64,000 bases of DNA from Cyanodermella asteris (lineage: Eukaryota; Ascomycota; Lecanoromycetes; Ostropales; Stictidaceae): NCBI GenBank assembly GCA_900618795.1, contig UYJD01000020.1:147827-211826 (forward strand). Direction: 5' to 3'. Each line of letters begins with the position of its first letter. The stretch's first letter is position 1. The notes below the pieces were generated by a model, which was given only the letters and a program-made list of their open reading frames with translations, had not been told where the DNA came from and did not search any database. The position numbers and the translations under genes are program-made. Positions 21,113 through 32,511 of the stretch are shown here, piece after piece.

Positions 21113-21619
21113 TCATGTGTCATATGGTTTGCCTGTACGCCCGTCGATCGTGTTCGGGTCGACATAGTTCTCGGCATCCATCAATATCTTGATGCCCTTG
21201 GCGATGCCCTCATCGTCCCACATGTCATTGAAACGGTGAATTTCCTTGCCAGCATTGTAGAAGATGAACTCATCGACCTGTGTCCCGTCATCCTTGGTGT
21301 ACACGTTGAGTCTGTCCTTTGCGCCAATGCTCGGATCACGTTTGGGGTCGATGGAATAGAACGTGATGCCGTCGTCGAAGTGCTTACGTGCTTCCCTGGA
21401 CATTGTCAGTAGAGTAGACTGAGCGTGCGGGAAAGGATGAAGTGGAACGTACTCGAAATAGAGCTTGGGCATCTTGTCTTGAAAGAGGGGAGCGGCGTGT
21501 TTCCAGAGGACTGCGATGCATATTTTCTTGCGGTGAGTTATGGCTAGACCGAAAGCATCCTGAATCTCCTTCCAATTTGCCAAGATATGAATGGGCTTGT
21601 CCTTGCTATGCACACTCAT
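21113..21619 (-). CDS. Small thioredoxin-fold protein lacking the CxxC motif
   Basis: Two exons, 21619-21453 and 21395-21113, joined across a 57-nt intron (GTACGT donor, TCCAG acceptor), 149 residues. The sequence KKICIAVLWKHAAPLFQDKM followed by PKLYFEEARKH, GITFYSIDP and EFIFYNAGKEIHRF follows the thioredoxin strand-helix-strand order, ending with a helix. At the active-site position there is HAAP instead of CxxC, so redox catalysis is not expected. The family is not one I can name; fungal genomes carry many such small proteins. There is no signal peptide from the chosen ATG, so a cytosolic location is likely. An in-frame ATG further upstream would add 33 mostly hydrophobic residues; I consider that leader sequence. 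Confidence 0.7.
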   Translation of the reverse strand: MSVHSKDKPIHILANWKEIQDAFGLAITHRKKICIAVLWKHAAPLFQDKMPKLYFEYVPLHPFPHAQSTLLTMSREARKHFDDGITFYSIDPKRDPSIGAKDRLNVYTKDDGTQVDEFIFYNAGKEIHRFNDMWDDEGIAKGIKILMDAENYVDPNTIDGRTGKPYDT

Positions 21620-22264
21620 CGTAAAGACTGCAAGTGCTACAGGCAGATTGAATAGGTTGCAGGTGGGACAAATCCGCACTTGGACGAGGGAACAGGCGGA
21701 GCGGAATATATACAACATGACATGGCTTCTGCTTCGCTCAAGATTGCACTAATGTAGCCCTTTGAACCATCGTAGAGATTCATGCTCTGATAGCTGTAGC
21801 GATTGGCCCCCGACATTCGAAGGCATTGTCTATTCTCGGTATAGAGCTGGTTCATGTAGTAATCAATAAATCGACCCCCCCAACGGCCACCAAAGTGAAC
21901 ACTAGGATTTCGCGAAGCCAAATGCAGGAGCGGGGAAGGTACAGGACATAGACATATTTACGCTGGCAATTGGAGGGGCCAGTCGCTAGAAATTCCCTAA
22001 CACGCTCCTGAGGTCGCAGTGAAACTTTACTCTTCGCTGTTGGAGCCATCGCTGCTACGTCAGAGACAAAGAACAAAGTACGAGCGGCACTGCGATGAGG
22101 ATCAGTCCTGCCTGGACTAGAGTGGGGCTATGAATAGCATTGTTGCTCTCATTGACAGATGCCATAATACCCTAATCGAGTCTGTGTCTACACCCCATAC
22201 TTCTGCGACACAGTCTAGTCAAGACTATGACACACAGCCCCATGGATATCATTCATCGACCCGC
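21620..22264. other. Intergenic region
   Basis: Between two minus-strand genes. No gene seen; a promoter for the thioredoxin-fold gene and the 3' UTR of the sedolisin gene are expected. Confidence 0.45.
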
Positions 22265-24472
22265 TCAAGGCAAGGACATGAACAGCTCCAGCAACTTCGG
22301 GTAGTGCGGCGTCCCAAGCCCCGTAACAGGATCCCAGCCTTTCACGGCCTGAAATCCAGCATATCCACAATCCGGGTTGCTTCCGTTCGTGATATCGCGG
22401 AAAACCTCGGGATGTGCGTACAGCACAGGGTTGATGAAGCCAACGGGATTCTTGCCCGCCGCCAACCTCTCACTGTTGATTCTGGTGATGATCGAAGCGA
22501 AAATAGGGGTCGATGCGCTGGTACCTCCACTAAGAGTGTCTACGCCTCCATTGAAGACGGCAATGTTGTCTCCGACGGCTGCAACGTCGGGAATGCCACG
22601 GCCGGCTCGGTTGTAGACTCCACCACTGGCGGAGGGGCCGGAGTAGCCGATGCTGGATGTGTCGTTCGTCAAGCCGGAGTAGGAGGGGTACGGCGGGTTG
22701 TGCTCTTTGAAGTAAGTGTCGAGAGCAGTTTGTTGGTACTTTGCGGGTGCGTATACGTTGGAGAATCCGCCGCCGGATGAGAAATTCACGCTGTAAGGGT
22801 GTCCGGCAGGATCAAAGACTGCGGATTCTGGGTCAGGACCGGTGACGGAGTGGCCAGGGTAGACCTTGGTGGCTCCGACAGAGGTGACCCAGGGGCAGTT
22901 GTCGGGCCAAGTTGGGTTGAAGATGTTGGACTTTGGACCGATGCAGCCCGTGTCCGAGGTCATGCCGTATGGGAGCGGGTAGTCACCAATGCCAGAGTCA
23001 CCTGACGCGAAGACGAAAGTGGTTCCCTGCATACCGAGCTTGAGGTACTCGAGGCACTGGCGTTTCTGGTAGCTGACTGGCAGAAACTGCTCTTGGCCAC
23101 CATAGGAGAAGGAGATGACATTTGTGGGCTTGTACACGCCGCACATCCGTGGCTTGTCGTATCCGCCAGGGCGAGTGTCGGGGTAGTGAGGGTCGATTGA
23201 CGCATCACCCTTCTCGCCGTACGCTTCAAAGTCACAGTACGAGCCGTCCAGAGCGTCGAGGAAAGTATTGAACCCGAACATGTACGTGTCATTGGGCAAC
23301 ACGCCATAATAGTAGTCGTCATCGGAGTACAGCGTAATGGTCTGCGGGTACACAATCGGGTAAGCCAGCTGGAAGTCGAGATTAGCCTCCCCGCCAGCTG
23401 TGGATGCATTTGGAGCGGAGCCAGCGTAGCCACCATTGATAGAAATAGGGACAGGATGGGTGCCGTTGGGAATTTGAGGAGCTAGGGTGGAGAAGAAGCT
23501 ATCAAGATCAGGCTGCCAGTACCACTGGTTCTGTGACTCGTAAATTGCAAGGTTGTTGCTCTTGAAGGTCTTGGGCGGCTCTGCTGGAATGTCGTAGAGG
23601 GCTCTGATACAGGCGGGAGTGATTCTCTTGTCACAGTTGCTGAGATCACTGCCATTGGACTTCTTGTAGTCATCCAGCCATGGTTGTACCAATGCGTCAG
23701 CCTCGACTTTTGAGTTGCCATGCATCAAGGCTCTCTTTGCAAGAGCGTCAGCCTTGGATTTGTATCCCCTCTGGTTGGGTGCGAGCAGTCTGATTCCAGG
23801 CGTGATGTAATCGACGTGAGGCTGGATGTGAGACGGAACCGAGTAGTCGTCGCAGGCTACCTGCACGTTCCCGGTGGCATGGTCACGGAACTCGTGAAAT
23901 TCGGTCTTGAGCAGCTCCTCTGCCTCTTCTCTTGTAGCATCAAATCGCAACCATTGCTTGTTGCTGGATTGACTGATCCTCTCTTCGGAAATGCCATGGT
24001 CAATCAACCACTTGCGAACAGCGTCGACGGTGTCGTCGGTTGGCTTGAAGGCCTCAGCGACCTCCTCAGCTGTCCAATGTTTGCCATAGTTGGGAGACTC
24101 GGGATGCGCCCTGACAGCGTTAGTCCTGTCCACTTTTTGATCAAGTTCTAAGCGGCTCAACGGCAGGACGTCTCAAGGTCCGAATTCGATGGCTTCTGAA
24201 GCTCATGTGACCGTGAATCGACCTGACATGCCTACCACCGCTCTTCTTTCGCGCCAAAAATGTACTTACACTTCCATCATGTAGTCCTCCGCTTTATGCA
24301 AGTTGGTTTGCGTCAGACCAATGCGCATCGGCAGTACCGACCGAGGGTGCAAACGAGCAGACTTGGCCCATCGAGGATGCGAAGCCGACCTCTTCTCGTG
24401 CGCAACATGATCGTAGGTTGGCCTCGAGAACGCCAAACCTGCAAGCAGGCTCACGATGATGGTGGCCTTCAT
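22265..24472 (-). CDS. Secreted sedolisin (S53) serine-carboxyl protease, tripeptidyl-peptidase type
   Basis: Two exons, 24472-24270 and 24110-22265, with a 159-nt intron (GTAAGT donor, GGACTAAC branch, GTCAG acceptor); 682 residues. The intron choice restores the canonical propeptide run MEV-AHPESPNYGKHWTAEEV; keeping the open frame instead would insert about 16 foreign residues. A signal peptide (MKATIIVSLLAGLAFS) is followed by a propeptide of about 180 residues. The catalytic set is visible: Glu and Asp in GGEANLDFQ (about residues 309 and 313), Asp in FASGDSG, and Ser in SGGTSASTP (about 599). A calcium-site-like DITNGSNPDCGY and GWDPVTGLGTP close the domain. These enzymes act at acid pH outside the cell, releasing tripeptides from protein. 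Confidence 0.95.
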
Positions 24473-25667
24473 CTTCGATTACTGTGCTACCAAAGATGAG
24501 CACAACGCGCGACCAAAGTGCTCGGGGGCGAAGGGGGAGCTGCCCGCCTTTAAGGACTGGGCGGCATAGATCAAGCACCACCATGGCTGCTATCTTGGAT
24601 GATCCATCGCGAAATGGGATTAGCCTGCGCTCGTATCTCGACGGCTTGTTCTGAGCTTCCACATTGGAGAGGAGCTTCCAGGATTTCTTCGTGGGAGCTA
24701 TGCTCAGCTATCCGCCTCGCCCGCGTGATTTCGTGTTGACCGCAGGGCGCCGCCCGGGCGTTGCGTCCATGATTGGCCAGTGAACGTAGAGTTGACACCC
24801 CCCTCGGCCCGGAACCGTTGCAGGAAACTCCAGGCACTGCTCCTCGATGATCCTTGCGCCGGTGGAGATGTCGGTTCAGGTCCATCGAACCAAACAGCTC
24901 CCGACGGTTCTAGCGGAGAAGTAGCTCCAACAAGAAAGCTTAGCATTGTGAGTGGATAAGCCATAAGCCATGCCGCAAATCGTTAGTTCGAGTCGGCGAC
25001 TTATAGCACGGCCCGTCCACCGTCCATGGCCGTATCGTGCCGTGATGGCTTCGTACATACGTACAGAAGCACTGTGCTAGGATAAGAACGCAACAGTGGG
25101 GCCGTCAGACCCGGTCGAGAAGCTGTTCGACACGCCACCTGAAAGCACACCTCAGTCTGCCCCTGTCACGATGACACCTTGCAGGCTGTCATTACAGTAT
25201 GCGAGCTACTGGAGAACCTGTCGAAGCCTCGGTAGTTCGCAGGCAGCTGCTAGTGGAATATTATTATATACGAACAATGATTCCGCTCATGTGGGTTCAA
25301 AAAAGTTTTCAACGACTCGAATGAGTCGAGCGGCTCTGGTTACAGTACGAGACAGCAAACGAAAGCTTCAACGACAGCTGATGATGCGCAGATCAGTAAA
25401 CAGTGCTGAGCATCGAGTACAGTAGCTTAAAACGTGATACAACTCTGAGGAAAGTGAATCTGGCGGGTCCTTGAGTCGACTTCGAGCTTCTGCAACCCGC
25501 CGTTGGGAAGCTTGGCATGACATCGCCTTATTCACTTCTGCATCCCAGCCGTACCCGCACTACACCCGTACCAACACGCATGCCTGTATACACATACTTT
25601 TTTACTCCTGCAAATTACGCAACAAGCGAATCGCTGCCAAGAGCATTCGTGTGACAGCCGAGCAAAG
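24473..25667. promoter_or_regulatory. Divergent intergenic region
   Basis: Lies between the start codons of the sedolisin gene (minus) and the GPALPP gene (plus). No convincing gene. An AT-rich TATTATTATATA patch sits at about 25258-25269. Confidence 0.45.
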
Positions 25668-26630
25668 ATGGCCATCGGCCCTAGTCTTCCTCCTCACCTG
25701 GCCAAGCGGAAACGAGATGCAGACTCCGACGGCAGTGATTCCAGCACGGAAAAGCGTACACGAACAGTCGGGCCCACCCTACCTCCTACCGCCATTCAGA
25801 ATCCAAATGCGATAGACTTGGAGACTTTTCCAAGCGACGATGACCAGCCGGGGTTTGCGGGCCCAATCGGCCCCTCTGTGCCTTCACGCTTCCCCGATGT
25901 ATTGCCGAGACCGCGAGTCATCGGGCCTGCGATGCCTCCACCGGACATTGCACGGGTTGTTGACGATCTTAAGCGAGGACCACCGGTGGCGCAGAGAGAG
26001 GACAGCGATAGCGACAGCGACAGCGAGGACGACCTTGGGCCATCGCTGCCACCAGCTGGCGGTACAGCGGCCGCTATAGCAGCATGGCGCCCCCCTTCGC
26101 CGAACGTTGACGGCGAATCCCAAGGAAATACAAAACCACAGAGAGACGACTGGATGATGGCAGCACCAAGCAACGGCGACTGGACATCGAGAGTCGATCC
26201 GACGAAATTACGCAACCGCAAGTTCAACAGCGGTCCACGAGCCAACACCGGCACAGGAAGCGCATTAGGACCTGACCTATGGTCGGAAACACCAGAACAG
26301 AAGCGACAGAGGCTACAGAACCAGATTCTAGGAGTTCAGGATCCGGCCCAGGAAGGCGTCCGAGCGAAAGTTGCACCAGGAAAGAGCAAGGAGGACGAAG
26401 AGACCGAGAGGCGGATACAGGAGTACAACAAGAAGAATCGAGGTGAAAGTCTGTATGCCCGACACCAGGCTAGCCGGAACAGGGAAGAGGACGATGATCC
26501 AAGCAAGCGTGCTTTCGATCGTGAGAAGGATATTGGAGGCGGATCTGGCATCAGCTTTGCGAAGAAACGTGAGATGTTGAGCAAGGCTGCAGACTTCGGC
26601 TCCAGGTTTTCGAAAGGCTCATATCTATGA
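25668..26630 (+). CDS. GPALPP-motif protein (DUF3752)
   Basis: Single exon, 320 residues. The N-terminal half repeats GPALPP-like elements: IGPSLPP, GPTLPP, GPIGPSVP, IGPAMPP and LGPSLPP. Between them is an acidic Ser/Asp run (DSDSDSDSEDD). The C-terminal half is the DUF3752 type: DWMMAAPSNGDWTSRVDP, a WSETPEQKRQRL element, and a charged helix ending in FDREKDIGGG and a short C-terminus. Human GPALPP1 is a nuclear protein of unclear function, and plant and fungal relatives are also uncharacterised, so no role is assigned. A KRKRDAD cluster near residue 15 could serve as a nuclear signal. Confidence 0.9.
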   Translation: MAIGPSLPPHLAKRKRDADSDGSDSSTEKRTRTVGPTLPPTAIQNPNAIDLETFPSDDDQPGFAGPIGPSVPSRFPDVLPRPRVIGPAMPPPDIARVVDDLKRGPPVAQREDSDSDSDSEDDLGPSLPPAGGTAAAIAAWRPPSPNVDGESQGNTKPQRDDWMMAAPSNGDWTSRVDPTKLRNRKFNSGPRANTGTGSALGPDLWSETPEQKRQRLQNQILGVQDPAQEGVRAKVAPGKSKEDEETERRIQEYNKKNRGESLYARHQASRNREEDDDPSKRAFDREKDIGGGSGISFAKKREMLSKAADFGSRFSKGSYL

Positions 26631-27204
26631 AGTTCTGCGGCAACCTAGGTCCAATAAGCTCCGATGGTTCGGTTTCATGCGCAGAAAGGTGCGTGGCAAT
26701 TTAGAGCTCCGTACGAAGGCTCACACGAGACTGCTCCTCGCTGAGGCAACTGCACAACAATGCCATGCAACATAGAATCGTCGGCGCCGATGCAGCCACC
26801 TCTTCCAGCTCCAAGATAGAATCCTAAAACTGTTCCCTAGCTGTGCTAGGTTTGCCACACGGCAAGGACTCTTTCTCTTGTTTTCCTGACCAACGGAGCT
26901 GGGGTGTCTGGCTTGATCCAGAACTTGTACAACTCCGGGACCAAGTGCAGATCAAGCCGCTGGATGGGCACTTCACTGCTGACCACTTTGCACATTCCAC
27001 TGCTGTCACGTGCACAACGGTTTGTCTCTGGCTTCACTGACGGCTTGGCGCACATCGTAGAACCCGGGCGACCCAACTAAATTGAACTCTTTTCAAGCTT
27101 CGACGGAATAATATCCTTGGGCTCATCAGTCTCCTGCCAGAATCAACTGATCCACCTCAGGATACCCCACCTCTACCACTTTTCATTGGCTCCCCCCAGC
27201 CGCC
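26631..27204. other. Intergenic region
   Basis: Between two plus-strand genes; 3' UTR of the GPALPP gene and promoter of the MYND gene. No gene seen. Confidence 0.45.
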
Positions 27205-27801
27205 ATGGACGAAAGCAATCTATGTGCAGCCTGCGGCAAAAGCTCCAACAAACTTTCCAAATGTGGGAGATGCAAAGTCGTCCGCTACTGCTCTCGGGAT
27301 TGTCAGAAGGAAGACTACAAAAATCACAAGCACGGCTGTCGCTTGTACGCCAGAGTCACCGCAAAACTTGAAGCTTTACCAATCTCTGCCTCCAAGGTCA
27401 ATCCTGTCAACGAGCCCTCATTGCTTCGCACTCAGACCACTGAGGCCGAGGTCTTCGATCTTCTCGTCGACGCATGGCGCATGTGGGGCGAACATCTGTA
27501 CCTTCGCGACGGCGACATCCAGATTGATAGTCCAGGGGGAGGTGGTAGACCTCTGAGAGGGTTCGAAGCTTTCCTCGAAGCTGTGGAAGACAATCCGCCA
27601 GAGGTCCTGCCGGACTGGTGGAATAAAGAGAAGAAGCTCGCTTGTGTCAAGCATGCAAACGACACCAACAATTGGAGCAACGTCTATTCGCGTATTGAGA
27701 GATCGGACATTCGAGAGCATTACGAAGACCCATTCATGGCCTGGAAACTGCAAGGATTCGCCGAGAAAGTCTACGCCAACCGTGTACGGGTCGACGTTTG
27801 A
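27205..27801 (+). CDS. MYND zinc-finger protein
   Basis: Single open frame of 198 residues. The N-terminal MYND finger is complete: CAACGKSSNKLSKCGRC, then YCSRDCQ and HKHGC, giving the Cys/His ligands for two zinc ions (residues about 7-45). MYND fingers mediate protein-protein contacts with proline-rich partners. The remainder is acidic and contains DWWNKEKKLACVKHAND and EHYEDPFMAWKLQGFAEKVY, a pattern seen in many short fungal MYND proteins without an enzymatic domain. The frame ends at 27801; the downstream sequence continues open in another frame to 27991, so a short C-terminal exon cannot be excluded. Location and partners unknown. Confidence 0.8.
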   Translation: MDESNLCAACGKSSNKLSKCGRCKVVRYCSRDCQKEDYKNHKHGCRLYARVTAKLEALPISASKVNPVNEPSLLRTQTTEAEVFDLLVDAWRMWGEHLYLRDGDIQIDSPGGGGRPLRGFEAFLEAVEDNPPEVLPDWWNKEKKLACVKHANDTNNWSNVYSRIERSDIREHYEDPFMAWKLQGFAEKVYANRVRVDV

Positions 27802-28626
27802 GCGATCGGAGTGGTGCAGAGGATGGCTGGAGCTTCGCAGTGAGAGGACGATTCTGGATGAGATTATGACGGCAACGAGTCTACCGAACACGGTCCTCCC
27901 ACCAATATGGGTCTTCGAATTACTACTAGCTCTTGACGCAATGTGCTCTTACAACGTGGCAGCCACATTCCTGTCACATCTAGCTGCGTGAATGGAGGCC
28001 AGCATTCAATCGAGTCAATGAGATGAATGTACAATCCAAGGCGGCGTGTGTTCTAAAAAGTGAGTTGTCGATGTGGTCGCTTATGGTAGTCAGCAACCGG
28101 CGGCCCGCCAAGTGTGGCCATGAAACGTCTGGAAATCGACCCGGATCCCGACCTCAACCAAAGTTGTGCTTCACCATGTGTATTTGTGATATTTCTCTTC
28201 TACTTTTCTCTGCCTGCTTCCAAAATGTTGGAAACATGGAAGCCCACTCACCAAAGCTACCTGGACGTAGCGGCGGCCTAGTAGGCCCTCCTGTCGTGCG
28301 GCCGCGAGATTCACAGTCCCAATACTTTGTATGGCCAGAGAGGCTCATGGGGCTTTGCTTGTCCTTCTGGTTTCAGGAACACGTATTGTTTCGAATGCGT
28401 CCCAAGTTTGTGGCGCGATGCTGTTCATCGACACACCTTGAATCCACTCGTCGTGACCCTTGACCCTATTCGCGCCCCTTGGTATAAGCGCGGTGGTTCC
28501 TATCGACATCGAGCCTTGGGTTCCCTTCCAATCCATTCCGCATATCACACCATTGTTTGCAATCTCTCTTGACAACGCCTCCCCTCTCGGACCTGCCCTG
28601 ATCTTGTCAAAAGTACCCAATTCGTC
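27802..28626. other. Intergenic region
   Basis: Between two plus-strand genes. Apart from the possible extra MYND exon at its start, I see nothing coding; the promoter of the small secreted protein is expected near the right end. Confidence 0.4.
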
Positions 28627-29085
28627 ATGAAATTACTTATTACATTCAAGTTCTTGCTCACTTGTGCTACTTTCCTGTCACCTGCCCTTGGCTCGGTGGC
28701 CAATATGACCGCCACATTGTATTCGGCTCCAGACTGCAAGCCCAACATAGGCGCGCTCTTCGGCAACATGACGAACAACAAAACAGTCTCGAACATTCCG
28801 TACAAAGCGACGATCGTAGGGGACAAGTACTTCCCCATTGCCAGTCTCAATCTAAGCAGACAGATGGGATTCAACGAAGCATGGTACTTCTATGAGAGCC
28901 GCCAAAGGCTCAGCAACAACACCAACCTCAGCTCGTCGTGGCCTGCAGTTTGCAACACGTCACAGCCTTCCTCTCACGTTCTGAATTATACCACCTATAA
29001 CGCCATCAAGGAAAACGGTACCGGATGCTTTACGCTCGACCGGGTGGCAGACTGCGCGCTTTTGGCAACCTACGCTGGAGGTTGA
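28627..29085 (+). CDS. Small secreted, heavily N-glycosylated protein (effector-like)
   Basis: Single exon, 152 residues. The first 22 residues (MKLLITFKFLLTCATFLSPA) form a clear signal peptide. The mature part has four cysteines (near CKP, VCN, GCF and DCA) that could form two disulfides, and nine N-X-S/T sequons, unusually many for its size. No known domain is recognised. Secretion, small size, paired cysteines and lack of homology motifs match the general profile of fungal effector or cell-surface proteins, but that role is only inferred. It sits between the MYND gene and the GH39-like secreted enzyme. Confidence 0.8.
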   Translation: MKLLITFKFLLTCATFLSPALGSVANMTATLYSAPDCKPNIGALFGNMTNNKTVSNIPYKATIVGDKYFPIASLNLSRQMGFNEAWYFYESRQRLSNNTNLSSSWPAVCNTSQPSSHVLNYTTYNAIKENGTGCFTLDRVADCALLATYAGG

Positions 29086-31113
29086 TGGGGTGATGGGCTC
29101 GAGTTCATAGAGCGTTTCCGGTCACAGCCGTGGAAAATTATGAGTACCATACCAAAGACATCTCCACAACTAATATCTTGCAAGCTTATTTACATTGCCT
29201 CAATTTGCTCACGCGAAAAACGAATACGCGTAGAATGCCTGCGACTTGTACCCCGCGCATCGCATCCAGGGCGAAGAGTGCTGTCGAGACTAGAGCCTAT
29301 CTATCGAGCTGTATTTCAGGCTGATGATCCGAAGTTCGAGCGGGAACATTGATGCAGCCCGCCGTCAGCCGGCCTGGTGGATTTGAGATGTTTGATCGCC
29401 GGCCAAGCATTCGGCCATCAACCAGAGCTGAGACTATGAGCACTTCGCCTCTCACGGCCTTTTCTCGAACAGCCGCGCGTTTCATCGTCATGTCTATCTC
29501 CGTTCTGGGTCCTTGAACTATGAGACACCACGTCGGTCAATGGGGCCGCATGGCAATTAGGGTTTACCGTGAGCTTCACAAGCCCCCTCTCATTTTGTCT
29601 TTGATAACGTGGCAGGCCCATGTAGGCCTCCTCGGCGGCCGCCCCCAGGTTTGACTTCAACTTTTCACAGGCAGGCTCGGCCATGATTTAGTGGCCGAGT
29701 ACCTTCTTCCGTAGGAGCTGATTGATGTTTCATTCGTTGCTCCGGACGGCGTCTTGAAGGCCGCTGTTACAGGTTTTGACCACAAGCCCCAAGCCGAAAT
29801 GTGCTATCCTTACTATCAAGCCTGGACTGCCAGCCCATGTGAAGAGAAGAACGTAGCGAACTCCCCATTCGCTTTCAGTGTCCCAGAACAGAGGGACTTT
29901 AGTCGCCGACCCTTCACTGCAAAGATTTCCTCCAAGCTATCAACGCCTAGACAGCTCGATCACACAGGCTTCGTCCTACTCGGACCTCAGCCAGCACTTT
30001 CATTACGCGCACCACTCACAGCATCGGATCTGGTGTCGAGCATCGGAATACTGCAGCTTGCTAGAGTCAGGTAATCCCTGGCGTTCGTCATGTCGCCGGC
30101 ATCAGGCAAGTCTTTTCTGGTGGAAAGCTCAGATCCAGCAGATGTCCGCATTTGGCCAAAAGTGATGCATGCACGGCGCCGAGGTGGACAGCATGCCGTC
30201 GCCACCGATTATTGCATTGCCGACTGTTGAATGCTAGGTATCCAGCAAGTCAGCCAGGTGACCAAGTGGATCAGTAATTGGATCCTACCGAGCCACCTGA
30301 TACAGGATACATATACCTCACCTGTAGTCCGCAGTCTTCCTCAATCAGACAAGTCATGCACCTAATTTCCACGCCGACCAACAATCAGTCGATGGCCCTG
30401 AGGTAAAAACAAAATTGGGTTGTACGGCATGCGATGAACCGTGAACAATTGGAGAGAGAGTTACGCGAGCTTGGATGTTCACTGATCTCCTCAAAACCCG
30501 GGGACAAAACCCCCACAAAACCAATCAATTCCCGGATGCGGAGCCTCAAAATGCGGGGCCTGACTTTTGAGCCTGTTTAATCCTCGTTCTACCCCACAAA
30601 CTCGTCCTCGCGTGTCCGTCCCAGGCACCAAGACGCCTTTCCCCAAGAGTGAGCTTCTGGGTTCTTCAGCCACATTCGACACCAAGGGCCACGAGACCAT
30701 TATTCGTTAGCAAGAAAGATGGAGAAAACACCCGCCACACGCGTCGTACGACTCGTACTATCTTTCGATCCATATCCCTGCTGAATCCACCGTTGGACGC
30801 CCAGATTTGAGGGCTACATACGTTTTGTCGGGATGGCGATTCGGCAAATGCCTGTTTTCGGTTCCCCATCGTAGGGCTTTTGCATCCGTGAGTGTGTGGA
30901 GTAAGGTCAATGCTCAACGTATGCGGAGAGCTTCTGAAGGCGACGACCCACATTGTGGAGATGGACTACATGTCATGCCGTGAGTGTTGCATTTACCATA
31001 TGGCTCAATGTCCCGATCCGCATGTTTCAGCATTTGCGACGTCAGCATATCTATCAACTACACATATCGAGACCTGAGCTCGACTGCGATTCGACTGCCT
31101 CATCCGATCCGAG
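29086..31113. other. 2 kb intergenic region upstream of the GH39-like gene
   Basis: No supportable gene. GC-rich patches around 30500-30570 contain GCGGGG and CCCGGG cores resembling CreA carbon-repression sites, as would suit a carbohydrase promoter; this is a pattern match only. Confidence 0.4.
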
Positions 31114-32511
31114 ATGGCTCCCATCTCAGCCAGCGGCCTCGTGGCTGCTCTGGCCCTCATCTCCGGCCCAGCAGTGGCGAGTATCATCCCTAGACAGAGC
31201 TCCTCCAACACAGCGACGGTCGATCTATCGAAGAAGACCGGAACACCTAAACACCTCGCCTCCGGCTTCATCTATGGCATCCCCGACAACCCCACCCAGA
31301 TCCCCGACCACTTCTACTCCGACATTGGCTTCAACTTCGCCCGCGTCGGCGGCGCTCAGCTCGACGCCGGCGGCTGGATCTACGGCTTCCACGACTACCA
31401 AGTTCGCTTCAACAACACGCGCGACAACTATCGGCAAGCACGCAAGTTCGGCGCCTCAGTCAACATCCTACCCCACGACATCTGGGGAACCGACCACGCC
31501 AATTCGTCGACAAAGTGGCCGGGCGACAACGGCGACTGGACGAATTACGACCAATTCCTGAACCAGCTGCTCGGCGACCTGAAAGCAAACAACATGCTCC
31601 CGGGCATGGTCTTCGACATCTGGAACGAGCCGGACCTGGGCGGCGGCATCTTCTGGAATCGCAGCCAACAGCAGTACCTCGACATGTACGTGCGCACACA
31701 CAATCGCATCCGCTCCGACTCGTCGCTCAACGGCATGCTGATCAGCGGGCCCTCATCCTCCTCGCAGCCGCGCTCCGACAACACCTGGTGGAGAAACTGG
31801 CTGCAGCGCGTCGTGAACGAGAACAAGATCCCGGACCAGTACTCCTGGCATGACGAGCCGGGCGATGTGGCCAACGACATCAACGGCTACAACAGCCTGA
31901 TCGCCGAGTTCAAGGCGCCCGGCAAGCCCATCAACATCAACGAGTACGCCACTTTCGACGAGCAAGTCTCCTCTGGCGCCGCGTGGTGGATCTCGCGCCT
32001 GGAACGCTACAACATGATCGGGCTGCGCGGAAACTGGCTCTCAAAGTGCCAGCTCCGCGACTTTATGGCCAGTCTGCTGACCAAGAGCGACCAGAACAGC
32101 TGCACGAACAACCAGTATGCGCCGAATGGCGAGTTCCAGGTGTACAAGTACTACAACAAGAACATGACGGGAACCCGTGCTGCGACGACCGGCTCCGGAG
32201 ACGGTAACCTGGACGTCTATGCCACTATTGGCTCCGACAAGGTGCGGATCCTGACTGGTGTGCACAACGGGCAGTCGACGACGTACATCACCGTCAACCA
32301 CCTGAGCGCTGTTGGTCTCCCGACTTCGGGAACGCTGAATATCCAGACTTGGGGCTTCGATGACAACGGTCATTTTGGGCAGGTAAACGGTCCTTCAGAC
32401 CGGGGTGTGTACGGACACCCGTACTCGAGCAACACGGTCACTTTCCCAGTCTTTCAGACGCAGCAGGATCTGCATACTGCTTGGGGATTCGAATTTAGCG
32501 TCAAGGCATAG
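31114..32511 (+). CDS. Secreted clan GH-A glycoside hydrolase, GH39-like
   Basis: Single exon, 465 residues. A signal peptide (MAPISASGLVAALALISG) is followed by a probable Kex2-type trimming site (IIPRQ). The TIM-barrel part has FDIWNEPDLGG with the acid/base Glu near residue 172, and PININEYATFDEQ with the likely nucleophile Glu near 277, the layout of GH39 beta-xylosidases and relatives. A C-terminal beta-sandwich-like region follows (residues about 370-465). It is probably secreted and acts on plant or fungal cell-wall glycans; the actual substrate cannot be read from the sequence. Unusually, the stop codon lies in the first copy of a 14-nt tandem repeat. GH39 is my best guess; GH5 or a related clan A family is the alternative. 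Confidence 0.85.
   Translation: MAPISASGLVAALALISGPAVASIIPRQSSSNTATVDLSKKTGTPKHLASGFIYGIPDNPTQIPDHFYSDIGFNFARVGGAQLDAGGWIYGFHDYQVRFNNTRDNYRQARKFGASVNILPHDIWGTDHANSSTKWPGDNGDWTNYDQFLNQLLGDLKANNMLPGMVFDIWNEPDLGGGIFWNRSQQQYLDMYVRTHNRIRSDSSLNGMLISGPSSSSQPRSDNTWWRNWLQRVVNENKIPDQYSWHDEPGDVANDINGYNSLIAEFKAPGKPININEYATFDEQVSSGAAWWISRLERYNMIGLRGNWLSKCQLRDFMASLLTKSDQNSCTNNQYAPNGEFQVYKYYNKNMTGTRAATTGSGDGNLDVYATIGSDKVRILTGVHNGQSTTYITVNHLSAVGLPTSGTLNIQTWGFDDNGHFGQVNGPSDRGVYGHPYSSNTVTFPVFQTQQDLHTAWGFEFSVKA

Noticed and set aside
24111-24160. Continuing the sedolisin frame upstream without a distant splice
   Set aside because: Would insert about 16 residues absent from S53 propeptides; a CTAAC branch and CAG acceptor at 24111 give the canonical propeptide.
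22265-32511. Secreted protease, small secreted protein and GH39-like enzyme as one secretion cluster
   Set aside because: Separated by non-secretory genes (GPALPP, MYND) and on both strands; no shared promoter motif seen.
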